Of a stretch of DNA of 64,000 nt, positions 48,414 through 55,966 are shown piece by piece. The stretch is taken from assembly GCF_900143055.1 (NCBI RefSeq), contig NZ_FRCW01000002.1, forward strand, positions 372,001-436,000, in the 5' to 3' direction. Positions within the stretch are counted from its first letter, which is position 1. The number at the start of each line of letters is the position of its first letter. A model generated the notes under the pieces. It did no database searches. It had not been told where the DNA came from and saw only the letters and a program-made list of their open reading frames with translations. This DNA is from Fibrobacter sp. UWR3. Lineage in GTDB: Bacteria; Fibrobacterota; Fibrobacteria; Fibrobacterales; Fibrobacteraceae. Both the position numbers and the translations under genes were made by a program.

Positions 48414-49664
48414 TCAACGTTTCAATATAAAATCTACAGCCTTTTCCAAATCCTCGGCCTGGCGGGCGTGAACCTGCGCGTAGCGTTTCGGGGCGCGTTC
48501 TGCAAAATCCGCATAGATGCGGGCGTCGAGCAGTTGCACCAGGCGGTTCTTGATTTCGCTCACGGAATACGGGTCAAAGTATAGCACCGCATCGCCGCAG
48601 ACCTCGGGAATGGAAGTCGTGCCACTCGCCGCTACGGGTACGCCATAGCGCATGGATTGCACCGGCGGGTAGCCGAATCCCTCGTTCAGGCTCGGGAACA
48701 CGAACGCGTATGCATTCTTGTGCAAGAATTCCAGTTCCTTGCTTTCCACATAGCCGAGAAGCACAAAGCGGTCCTTGTGCTTGAGGTGGCGCAAGTAGGC
48801 ACGCGCATTCGTAGCGCCGGTAATGACCATCTTCATGTCAAGCGGCTTGCCCTGTGACTGATACATGCCCACCAGTTCATCGAACGCTCGGGCGGCGTGC
48901 AGGTTGTTCTTTTCCCAGCGGGCTCCGCTCGTGAGCAAGAAGTATTTTTTCGCGACAACTCCCGGCGGCAAGAATCCTTCGGGTTCATATTCCGTCATGG
49001 GGCTGTAGAACACCGGAATTTCCAGGTCCATGAGTTCCGGGAAGAACGCCTTGATGGAGGCGCGGCTGTGCTCGCTCACCGTAATGGTACGCACCTTGCG
49101 ACCGTCCGGCCCCAAAGTCAGCGACTCCGCCATGCGCCGCGCCAAGTCCTGGTACTTGGGCTTGTAGTAATGCTTTTTCCAGCTTTCGCGGTAACGCACC
49201 AGCGCCTCAAACTTTTGTCCGAGTTTCTTGGCAAAACCTACACCCGCCCAGCTGTACTGCATTTCAAGTGCACGCACGCCGTGCCAGGTAAACACGAAGT
49301 CCTTCACGTCTATCGCCCACTTCTTTTCCAGCGAATAGAGCGGCGTGTAGAAGGAATCAATCTGGTTTTCGTCAATAATCTGCTGCGGCGTTTTTTCGCT
49401 GATATCGAACAGCGGAATATTCTGCGTTTTGCACGCATCGACAATCGCCGGGTCCAGGTACTTGCGACTATCGTAAGCGCAAAAGAGTGACAACGATGCA
49501 TCGGCTACTTCTGCTAGTTCGGCAGGCTCACCAACCGGCTCAGTGACCTTGCCATAAAGACGCTTCACTAGCGCCCAGAAAATCACTTCGCCGTAACTTC
49601 CGCCGCCGTGGAACTTGGCACTATGAATCGGCTGTACCGCCACCAGATTGAATAGCAGGTTCAC
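48414..49664 (-). CDS. GT4-family glycosyltransferase of the glycan operon
   Basis: A 416-residue GT-B enzyme. The N-terminal loop is AKFHGGGSYGEVIF. The donor domain has YFLLTSGARWEKNNLHAARAF, LGYVESKELEFLHKNAYAFVFPS and LNEGFGYPPVQSMRYGVPVAAS, typical of GT4 retaining enzymes. The segment VTEPVGEPAELAEV (40-53) is produced by an inserted palindromic repeat. It overlaps the upstream DxD glycosyltransferase gene by ATGA, so both are made together, presumably building one surface glycan. Confidence 0.88.
   Translation of the reverse strand: MNLLFNLVAVQPIHSAKFHGGGSYGEVIFWALVKRLYGKVTEPVGEPAELAEVADASLSLFCAYDSRKYLDPAIVDACKTQNIPLFDISEKTPQQIIDENQIDSFYTPLYSLEKKWAIDVKDFVFTWHGVRALEMQYSWAGVGFAKKLGQKFEALVRYRESWKKHYYKPKYQDLARRMAESLTLGPDGRKVRTITVSEHSRASIKAFFPELMDLEIPVFYSPMTEYEPEGFLPPGVVAKKYFLLTSGARWEKNNLHAARAFDELVGMYQSQGKPLDMKMVITGATNARAYLRHLKHKDRFVLLGYVESKELEFLHKNAYAFVFPSLNEGFGYPPVQSMRYGVPVAASGTTSIPEVCGDAVLYFDPYSVSEIKNRLVQLLDARIYADFAERAPKRYAQVHARQAEDLEKAVDFILKR
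49517..49535. repeat. Palindromic repeat inside the GT4 gene
   Basis: GTT-CGGCAGGCTCACC-AAC, nearly identical to the copy at 41837. It is read in frame as part of VGEPAEL in the minus-strand gene. Confidence 0.75.
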
Positions 49665-50698
49665 TTGCGGCCCCCGCGATTATCCTTCCCGAGAAGCGTT
49701 CCCAAAATTCTCAGCGGGAACACAAGGAAAGGCATTTTCTTGTAAATCCACGCGAGCGACTTCGCGAAGGCGTAGCTGCGGATAATGTAGGCGCCCGCCG
49801 CACCCACCTTACGGGTCTGGAATTCAAACTCTTCCTTGGCGTGGGCAATCACGTCGTCATAATACTCGTTGATGGTAATGCTCTTGTCGGCATTGACCTT
49901 CACCGGAATGTTCTTCAGGTTGGTATAGAAGTCCTTGCGCAAAATCTTGGGCAAGAACAAGTCCATGCTGGCAGGCACCTTGTGGCCGCGGGTATCGATG
50001 ATTCGCGAACCGAAGAAATGCAGCACCTTCGCAGTGGGCAAGAAACGGTTGCCGTAAGCCAGCTGGCAGTTCCAGCCGCCGGGCATTTTCTTGGTGATGT
50101 AATTAAACTTGAAGTTCGTCTCGGCGAGGCTCGCCATGTCGTACGGGAAATTCTTGGACACGCAATAGAGCCACAGTTCATGCCAGGTTTCGAAGAACTT
50201 GCGGGCTTCGGGAGTGTCAGCGGCAAACATCACTCCCCCGTTAAAGATTTCGTCGTTCAGAATCGGCGAGAATCCCATCATCTTCGCGTTGTTCAAGACC
50301 TTCTTGCGGTTAATCGCCTTCGAGAGATTCGTATGGAAATCGAGCACCGCATAGATGCCGCCCTTCCATTCTTCGGGAATCGAGAGGTCGCCCACAATCG
50401 CGATGTCGGAATCCATGTACAGGAAATCGCCGTCGACCACATTGCGCATAACCGTCTTGAGGTAGCGGGAACGCAACATGGGCGTAAACTTCTCGTCGAG
50501 GGTCAGCACCTTCAGTTCGTCAACCGCGTCCTTCAGAGCCGCGCGCGGGCCGGTGAGGGTCGCAGCCGTCTTGTCGTCGGTCAGGAGCGTCACAAAGGCG
50601 CCCGGGTTATGCACCCGCAAGGAGGCGATGGCTACCAGCGTCTGTTCACAGAAAAAATCCTTCGGGGAACTGGTCAGGACAAAAAGGTACTTGGTCAT
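49661..50698 (-). CDS. GT-A type (DxD) glycosyltransferase
   Basis: A 345-residue GT-A enzyme without signal peptide. Residues 1-110 form a Rossmann-like nucleotide-sugar domain (KYLFVLTSSPKDFFCEQTL) with the metal-binding D96-S-D98 in DFLYMDSDIAIVGDL. Later NDEIFNGGVMFA and the His-containing VLHFFGSR resemble GT8-type enzymes, which transfer galactose or glucose. The sugar cannot be told. It is coupled to the GT4 gene by a four-base overlap and follows the nucleotidyltransferase gene by 25 bp. Confidence 0.8.
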   Translation of the reverse strand: MTKYLFVLTSSPKDFFCEQTLVAIASLRVHNPGAFVTLLTDDKTAATLTGPRAALKDAVDELKVLTLDEKFTPMLRSRYLKTVMRNVVDGDFLYMDSDIAIVGDLSIPEEWKGGIYAVLDFHTNLSKAINRKKVLNNAKMMGFSPILNDEIFNGGVMFAADTPEARKFFETWHELWLYCVSKNFPYDMASLAETNFKFNYITKKMPGGWNCQLAYGNRFLPTAKVLHFFGSRIIDTRGHKVPASMDLFLPKILRKDFYTNLKNIPVKVNADKSITINEYYDDVIAHAKEEFEFQTRKVGAAGAYIIRSYAFAKSLAWIYKKMPFLVFPLRILGTLLGKDNRGGRK

Positions 50699-50723
50699 GG
50701 ATTACATCCCCCAATCAATCTTG

Positions 50724-51452
50724 CTAGTCCAGCGGAATCGTGGACTTCGCGTTTTCAAAATCTTCTACCGTATCGAGCTCGCACGAGAAATAGTCCGAGG
50801 CATCCCACACGGTGTAAGTGTGGCCCTGCGGAATCAGGCGTTCAAAGGCGAGTTCGTAGAACGTGTTTTCCAAATGCTCCACGTTCATCATCTTTTCGAG
50901 TTCGGCATAGAGGGCGGTAGAATAGGCCGCACCAATCTTCTCGATGCCGAGGCTTTCGCCTGCAGCAGTCTTCGGAGAGCACGTCTTGCTGATTTCAGAA
51001 ATGTTTCCGTCGGCACCGAGCACCACCTTCATCTCTTCTTCGCCGAGTTCGTGACGGATGAGCGTAAGCACGTTCGCCGCCTTGGACGCAAGCACGTTCT
51101 TTACAATCTGCGGGTCGTAAAGCAGGTCACTGTCGAGCAGCAGGAATTCCTTGCCCGCGACAGCCTGGCCTGCAAGCCAAAGCGAATAGATGTTGTTCGT
51201 GGAATCGTAGAGCGCATTGTGAATGAAGGTCACGCGAATGGAATCGCCGTAATGGCTCTTCACGAAGTCTTCAATCATGTGGTTCAGGTAACCCGTCACA
51301 ATCACGAAATCACGCACACCAGATGCCATGATTGCATCCATGGAGCGTTCCAAAAGGGATCGGCCCTTCACGTCCAAAAGGCACTTGGGCGTGTTATCGG
51401 TGAGCGGGCGCAAGCGCTTCGCCATTCCGGCAGCAAGAATTACGGCAATCAT
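50724..51452 (-). CDS. LicC-like nucleotidyltransferase (sugar/aminoalcohol-phosphate type)
   Basis: A 242-residue NTP transferase. The nucleotide-binding loop is ILAAGMAKRLRPLTDNTPKCLL, with LLLDSDLLYD carrying a metal-binding Asp. The short single-domain layout, the HNALYDSTNNIYSLWLA segment and YFSCELDTVEDFENA resemble LicC-type phosphocholine cytidylyltransferases more than glucose-1-phosphate uridylyltransferases. I infer that it activates an aminoalcohol phosphate or phosphonate with CTP. The start MIAVILAAG is chosen because its ATG overlaps the stop of the PLP enzyme gene (ATGA). Confidence 0.82.
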   Translation of the reverse strand: MIAVILAAGMAKRLRPLTDNTPKCLLDVKGRSLLERSMDAIMASGVRDFVIVTGYLNHMIEDFVKSHYGDSIRVTFIHNALYDSTNNIYSLWLAGQAVAGKEFLLLDSDLLYDPQIVKNVLASKAANVLTLIRHELGEEEMKVVLGADGNISEISKTCSPKTAAGESLGIEKIGAAYSTALYAELEKMMNVEHLENTFYELAFERLIPQGHTYTVWDASDYFSCELDTVEDFENAKSTIPLD

Positions 51453-52483
51453 ACGGCAGCACAACGCTTGATGGTGTCGACCACCACCTGAATCTGTTCC
51501 TTACGGCCAAGCGTAATGCGCAGGCAGTCTTCCAGGCCCTTGTCGCTCATAAACTTGATCTTGTAATCCTGTTCAGCCATAGCCTTCTGCAAGGCTTCCT
51601 TGATGCGGGTCGGGTACTTGATAAGGATGAAGTTCGCAACGCTCTTGTACACCTTGAACCCCGGGAGGTTGCCAAGTTCCTTCTTGAACAGCTGGCGGTC
51701 CCATTCCATTTCGTCGGCGACCTTGCGGTAGTGATCTTCGCTTTCGATGGCGGCCATGGCCACCGCTTCGCTAAAGCGGTTGTAGCCCAGGTACTTGTTG
51801 GCGTAGCTCAGGAACGATTCGTGCCCCTTGCCCATAAAACCAAAGCCCATGCGCAGTCCCGGAAGTCCAAAGAACTTGGAAAGCGTGCGAGAAATAATCA
51901 GGTTCGAATACTTGTTCACGAGCGGAGCGATGTAGGCCGTATCGGTCGTGATAAAGGAAGCGTAAGCCTCGTCAATCAGCACCATCGTATCGTTCGGGAT
52001 ATTTTCCATGATGCGGCCGATTTCGACCGGCGTAAGGCAGTTGCCCGTCGGGTTGTTCGGCGAAGCGAGCAAGAGCATGCGCGGGTGAATCTTGTTGGTG
52101 AGCGCAATGACCTCGTCCACGTCGTAAGCGAAGGTATCTTCCTTTTCGTGCAGCGGGTACATCTCGAAGGAACCGCCACATTCGCCGGCGATGCGGTTGT
52201 AGTACCACCACGAAAATTCCGGAATCATGATGGTCTTGTTGTCACCCTTCATGAGGTAGTAATGGACAGCGTTCTTCAGAATGTCTTCGCCACCGTAACC
52301 CAGCAGCACCTGTTCTTCGGGCACGTTGTAGATTTCGCTGAGCTTTACCGAGAAGATGCTCTTTTTGCCCTCGTCATAGATGCGGGTGTAGAAGCAGAGC
52401 AGTTCAGGGTCAAAGTTCTTGACGGCATCGAGCACCTTCTGCGAAGGCTTGAAGTTGAATTCGTTTCTGTCCAAGTAGTTCAT
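51449..52483 (-). CDS. HisC/CobD-like PLP-dependent aminotransferase or decarboxylase
   Basis: A 344-residue fold-type I PLP enzyme. The cofactor contacts are SPNNPTG (141-147), DEAY (171-174) and K203 in SRTLSKFFGLPGLRMG, the pattern of histidinol-phosphate aminotransferases and of CobD L-threonine-phosphate decarboxylase. No other histidine gene is near. Its coupling to a LicC-like nucleotidyltransferase (ATGA overlap) and closeness to licD suggest a head-group pathway, for example aminopropanol- or ethanolamine-phosphate production; this is inference. The 60-bp gap upstream to licD is AT-rich and may hold an internal start site. Confidence 0.85.
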   Translation of the reverse strand: MNYLDRNEFNFKPSQKVLDAVKNFDPELLCFYTRIYDEGKKSIFSVKLSEIYNVPEEQVLLGYGGEDILKNAVHYYLMKGDNKTIMIPEFSWWYYNRIAGECGGSFEMYPLHEKEDTFAYDVDEVIALTNKIHPRMLLLASPNNPTGNCLTPVEIGRIMENIPNDTMVLIDEAYASFITTDTAYIAPLVNKYSNLIISRTLSKFFGLPGLRMGFGFMGKGHESFLSYANKYLGYNRFSEAVAMAAIESEDHYRKVADEMEWDRQLFKKELGNLPGFKVYKSVANFILIKYPTRIKEALQKAMAEQDYKIKFMSDKGLEDCLRITLGRKEQIQVVVDTIKRCAAV

Positions 52484-52542
52484 GTTTTACCTTTGTGGGG
52501 CTTGTACCCCGATTCAAAACCTTTTTAAATATAAATTTTTCC

Positions 52543-53352
52543 TTATTTCCACCACACATCAAGCCCGTGATTGTAGCGTTTTTCTTCGGGCGGAAGCTGC
52601 ATGTAGTCGCGGTAGAAGAGCGACAGGTAGTAATCGTAGTTCCTGTAACCGCTAAACTTGCGGTTCTCGAACGGGTAGTCGACCGTTTCCGCAATCTTTT
52701 CCAGGTCCAGAATGCGGTCGGTTTTTGTGTCGAAGAATAGCGTTGCAACATGGCCCGAATGGGCTGTCGGGTAGCGGCGAATCACGCGTTCCACATAGCG
52801 GCAGAAGCGTTTTTTGCCCACAATACAGGCCACCGCATAGAAGAACCGCTTGTACAGAAGCGTCCAGGCGTCGTAACCCTTCGACTTAAAATCCGTTGTA
52901 ATGGCAAGCGTAATCACGCGCAAAAAGCTGCAATACAGCACGAACGCCTTTTCCCAGAAATGTGATTTCGGAAGGCCGTCCAGCGGGAAGATATCGACCC
53001 AGATTCCCATCTCGCCCTTGTGGCGTTCCATCTTGACCGTAGTGCGGTTGTCGTAGGCCTTTGCAAACGGGTAGAAATAGCCGTCGCAGGTATCGTCGAC
53101 AAGCGTGAGCCATTCCTTGTGGCCCGCTGCATTCTTGTCTTTCAAGATGGCGATGAGTTTTTCGTAATCCTCGCGCAACATACAAATGTCGATATCGTCA
53201 TCCCAGGGAATATAGCCCTTATGGCGCACAGCTCCAAGAAGTGTACCATAGGCAAGGCTATACTTCAGGTTGTTTTCCTTGCAAATGCGGTCAATCTCGT
53301 CCAAAACAGACATCTGGATTTCGCGACATTCCTGCTGTTCAATCTTCTTCAT
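52543..53352 (-). CDS. licD: LicD-family phosphotransferase
   Basis: A 269-residue LicD protein. The nucleotidyltransferase-fold active site reads LKYSLAYGTLLGAVRHKGYIPWDDDIDICM, the family signature with clustered Asp. LicD enzymes move phosphocholine, or related phospho-groups, from a CDP-activated donor to glycans. The LicC-like nucleotidyltransferase two genes downstream could supply the donor. No choline kinase or choline transporter is seen, so the group transferred may not be choline. The start overlaps the flippase stop (TAATG). Confidence 0.9.
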   Translation of the reverse strand: MKKIEQQECREIQMSVLDEIDRICKENNLKYSLAYGTLLGAVRHKGYIPWDDDIDICMLREDYEKLIAILKDKNAAGHKEWLTLVDDTCDGYFYPFAKAYDNRTTVKMERHKGEMGIWVDIFPLDGLPKSHFWEKAFVLYCSFLRVITLAITTDFKSKGYDAWTLLYKRFFYAVACIVGKKRFCRYVERVIRRYPTAHSGHVATLFFDTKTDRILDLEKIAETVDYPFENRKFSGYRNYDYYLSLFYRDYMQLPPEEKRYNHGLDVWWK

Positions 53353-54800
53353 TATTCAGCCTTCCCGCTAGTAAGTTTTTCCCTATCGGCATCCATTTTC
53401 TTCTTCACGATTTTCCAATAGATACCGAGCAACGCGAGAACCGCCAGATAAATTCCGCCCTTTTCAACAAGCGAAAGTTCCGGCTGTTTCACGTTGAGCA
53501 TTACATAGAAAGTAATCAACCCCACAATCCATGCAACCTGCGACACAAGCCGTACGGAATATGGCCTGTAGCCCATCTTGATAAGGTAGATGTTGTTGCA
53601 GATAATCGCCATGATGTTGTAGCCGAGCATCGAGAGGGCCGCACCCACGAGCCCGAGCGCAGGAATCAGGAAGTACCCGAGCGCAAGAGCCACGCCCAGC
53701 GAAATCACGTCCATAATCAGGGAGTACAGGCTCTTGCCCATGCCGTTCAACACCACGATGGACATGCCGCCAAAGCCCGCGACGAGATGCACCAGCAGGA
53801 GAATCCCGAGCGCCTCGGGCTGCACGATGAAGTCCTTGCCCGCGATAGAAAGAATTTCGCCCGGGAACAGCACGATGAAGAACCCGATAAGCAACTGGAT
53901 GAAGGTAACCATGAACACGCAGTAACTGTAGACAGGCTTGAGGTCGGTCTTGAGGCGTTCCTTGTCCATACCCGCGACAACCGGAGTGAGGATAGGAGTG
54001 AACCCCACGCGGATTGTCTGGAGGGCGTTCGAGATGGTGACCATGATACCGTAGGCACCCGCCTTCTCGGGCCCGAGGAAGAGCATCACCAGCCAGAGGC
54101 TAGAGCGCGTGAGGAACGAGGAAACAAACTCGCCGAACCCGAGCGGGAGCGAGTAGAGCAGCAGGCCCTTCGACACGAGCTTGCCCGGATTCATGGGCAT
54201 CTCGGGGAACTGGCGGCGCACCAGCACAAAGTGCACGCAGAAGCCCACCACCTGCCCCACAAGCAGGCCCAGCGGGAGCGCATGCGGGATTCCCATGAAG
54301 TGGAGCGCGATGGAAGTCGCGGGCGCGAGCGTGACCGTCAGGAACGAATTCACGAACACGGCATTCTGCGGACGGCGGTTGCCTTCGGATGCAGTACTGA
54401 AAACGTACGTGCCCACGTAGAACAGGAGCGAGACCGCGTACCACGGGAGTTCCTTCGAGATATACGGGGTAAACGACCCCACGAAAATCACGCCGGTGCA
54501 GAACAGCGCGATGGCGGCGGCAATCCAGAACGATTCCATGATGCCATCGTGTGCAGGGCGACCGTTCAACTTGTTCTGCGGCAGGTACCAGTAAAGCCCC
54601 TTGTCGAGTCCGAGGGTTGCCGAGTGCGCGATGGTGAGGAGGAGCGTCTGTGCCGAAACGAATATACCGAATTCTGCAGCGCCGAAAATGCGCGCCATCA
54701 CGAACGTCAGGAGAGGCCCGCAAACCTTGAGGATAGTCCCCACAACGTTCACGATCATCGCCTTCTTCAGGAACTTGCTGTCGGTCTCTAGATTGCCCAT
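53352..54800 (-). CDS. Polysaccharide flippase (Wzx/MATE-like, MOP superfamily)
   Basis: A multi-helix membrane protein of about 482 residues with 12-14 predicted helices (NVVGTILKVCGPLLTFVMARIFG, GIFVSAQTLLLTIAHS, ALGYFLIPALGLVGAALSMLGY, WIVGLITFYVMLNV). The N-terminal ARIFGAAEFGIF matches the ARxLGPxxFG signature of Wzx and oligosaccharide flippases. It should move an undecaprenyl-linked glycan across the inner membrane. It is the first gene of the glycan operon. An in-frame start at 54854 would add 18 residues (MAQNGWGPV...) unlike family N-termini, so MGNLETDSKF is preferred. It diverges from rpiB. Confidence 0.88.
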   Translation of the reverse strand: MGNLETDSKFLKKAMIVNVVGTILKVCGPLLTFVMARIFGAAEFGIFVSAQTLLLTIAHSATLGLDKGLYWYLPQNKLNGRPAHDGIMESFWIAAAIALFCTGVIFVGSFTPYISKELPWYAVSLLFYVGTYVFSTASEGNRRPQNAVFVNSFLTVTLAPATSIALHFMGIPHALPLGLLVGQVVGFCVHFVLVRRQFPEMPMNPGKLVSKGLLLYSLPLGFGEFVSSFLTRSSLWLVMLFLGPEKAGAYGIMVTISNALQTIRVGFTPILTPVVAGMDKERLKTDLKPVYSYCVFMVTFIQLLIGFFIVLFPGEILSIAGKDFIVQPEALGILLLVHLVAGFGGMSIVVLNGMGKSLYSLIMDVISLGVALALGYFLIPALGLVGAALSMLGYNIMAIICNNIYLIKMGYRPYSVRLVSQVAWIVGLITFYVMLNVKQPELSLVEKGGIYLAVLALLGIYWKIVKKKMDADREKLTSGKAE

Positions 54801-54930
54801 AACTGGCCCAAAAATAGATTTATTTCGCACCGGCCCCCAACCGTTTTGAGCCATAATCCGACGAATTATCTATATTGCCCGATAAAGTTCGCAGATGCGT
54901 ACTTTTCCACTCGTAAACCGGGAAATTATC

Positions 54931-55368
54931 ATGTTCAAGACCATCGCTATCGGCTGCGACCACGCCGCTTTCGAATACAAGGAAAAACTCATCAAGTTTC
55001 TGGAAGGCAAGGGCTACAAAGTCCTCGACATGGGCACCGATTCTACGGAATCGTGCGACTACCCGGTGTTCGCCGACAAGGTCTGCAACAAGGTAACCGG
55101 CAAGGAAGCCGACTGCGGAATCCTCATCTGCGGTACGGGCATCGGCATGAGCATGGCCGCCAACAAGCACAAGGGCATCCGCGCGGCAGTCGTCGGCGAC
55201 CTCACCTCCTGCGAATTCACGCGCCTCCACAACGACGCGAACGTTCTCTGCATGGGGGCACGCATCATCGCCTACGCGCAGTGCGAAGTTTTCGCGACCA
55301 AGTTCCTCGAGACGGAATTCATGGGCGGCAAGCACAAGAAGCGCATCGACATGTTCGAGCCGGCATAG
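54931..55368 (+). CDS. rpiB: Ribose-5-phosphate isomerase B
   Basis: A 145-residue enzyme interconverting ribose-5-phosphate and ribulose-5-phosphate in the pentose phosphate pathway. Family features are GCDHAAFEYKE (D10, H11), CGILICGTGIGMSMAANK with the catalytic Cys region and anion hole, and RLHNDANVLCMGAR. The start MFKTIAIGCDH is chosen because it matches the family N-terminus; an upstream ATG (54895) adds 12 unrelated residues. It is divergent from the flippase gene. Confidence 0.95.
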   Translation: MFKTIAIGCDHAAFEYKEKLIKFLEGKGYKVLDMGTDSTESCDYPVFADKVCNKVTGKEADCGILICGTGIGMSMAANKHKGIRAAVVGDLTSCEFTRLHNDANVLCMGARIIAYAQCEVFATKFLETEFMGGKHKKRIDMFEPA

Positions 55369-55450
55369 TTTTAGGCCATTTTTGCCTAATTTGAGCAATT
55401 TACAGATTTTTCGTTCACTTTCGCGCTTTTTTTGCTAAATTAATTAACGT

Positions 55451-55945
55451 ATGGTGCAGTTCAGTCAAACGTCATGGCAAGAGTTCTCGCTTCCGAATGT
55501 ATTGGAAACGCTTCAATATGCTCCCCTGAACTTGACTATCGGCAAGAGCCCGCTTCTCCATTACATATTCCCTAAGGAACTTGCCGCCGGTGCAACAATC
55601 AAGTACCAGCTGCAGTTCGGCTTCAGGGTCATCAGGTGGACCGGCATCATCAGTTCGGTCAAGGACAACCAGGTGACGGTGCGGCTGGGTCAAGGCCCGT
55701 TCCGCGGGTTCACCGCCAGCCACAAGTTCGTACCCGAAGGGCACATGACCGCCTGCTACGACGAATTCTCGTTCCAGGGGTTCACGAACATCCCCGAAGA
55801 GACTTTTGCGAGCATAATGGCTAACGCAAGCGTGGTTTACGGGATATACGCCCGCAAGGACACGCGCGACATAGTCCTTTCCGTAGAATCCCAAAAGAAG
55901 ACGCAGGCATTCGAATCGCTCGACCTGGGTGCCACGGCGGGTTAA
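55451..55945 (+). CDS. SRPBCC-like (START/Bet v1 fold) protein
   Basis: A 164-residue cytoplasmic protein. The pattern of long strands with a central helix (LQYAPLNLTIGKSPLLHYIFPKEL, TIKYQLQFGFRVIRWTGIIS, VTVRLGQGPFRGFTASHKF, EGHMTACYDEFSFQG) resembles the SRPBCC ligand-binding fold, especially the F-x-G-P-F-R-x-W/F-x-x-x-H-x-F line seen in cell-division-inhibitor-like members. The ligand is unknown. It is 22 bp before the UbiD-family gene and may be cotranscribed with it. Confidence 0.7.
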   Translation: MVQFSQTSWQEFSLPNVLETLQYAPLNLTIGKSPLLHYIFPKELAAGATIKYQLQFGFRVIRWTGIISSVKDNQVTVRLGQGPFRGFTASHKFVPEGHMTACYDEFSFQGFTNIPEETFASIMANASVVYGIYARKDTRDIVLSVESQKKTQAFESLDLGATAG

Positions 55946-55966
55946 GCCCGCACCGGGGGTTCCGCC

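Noticed and set aside
53241-54791. A 516-codon plus-strand frame opposite the flippase
   Set aside because: It is very rich in His, Glu and Arg, typical of the complement of a membrane-protein gene, and has no ribosome site or domain.
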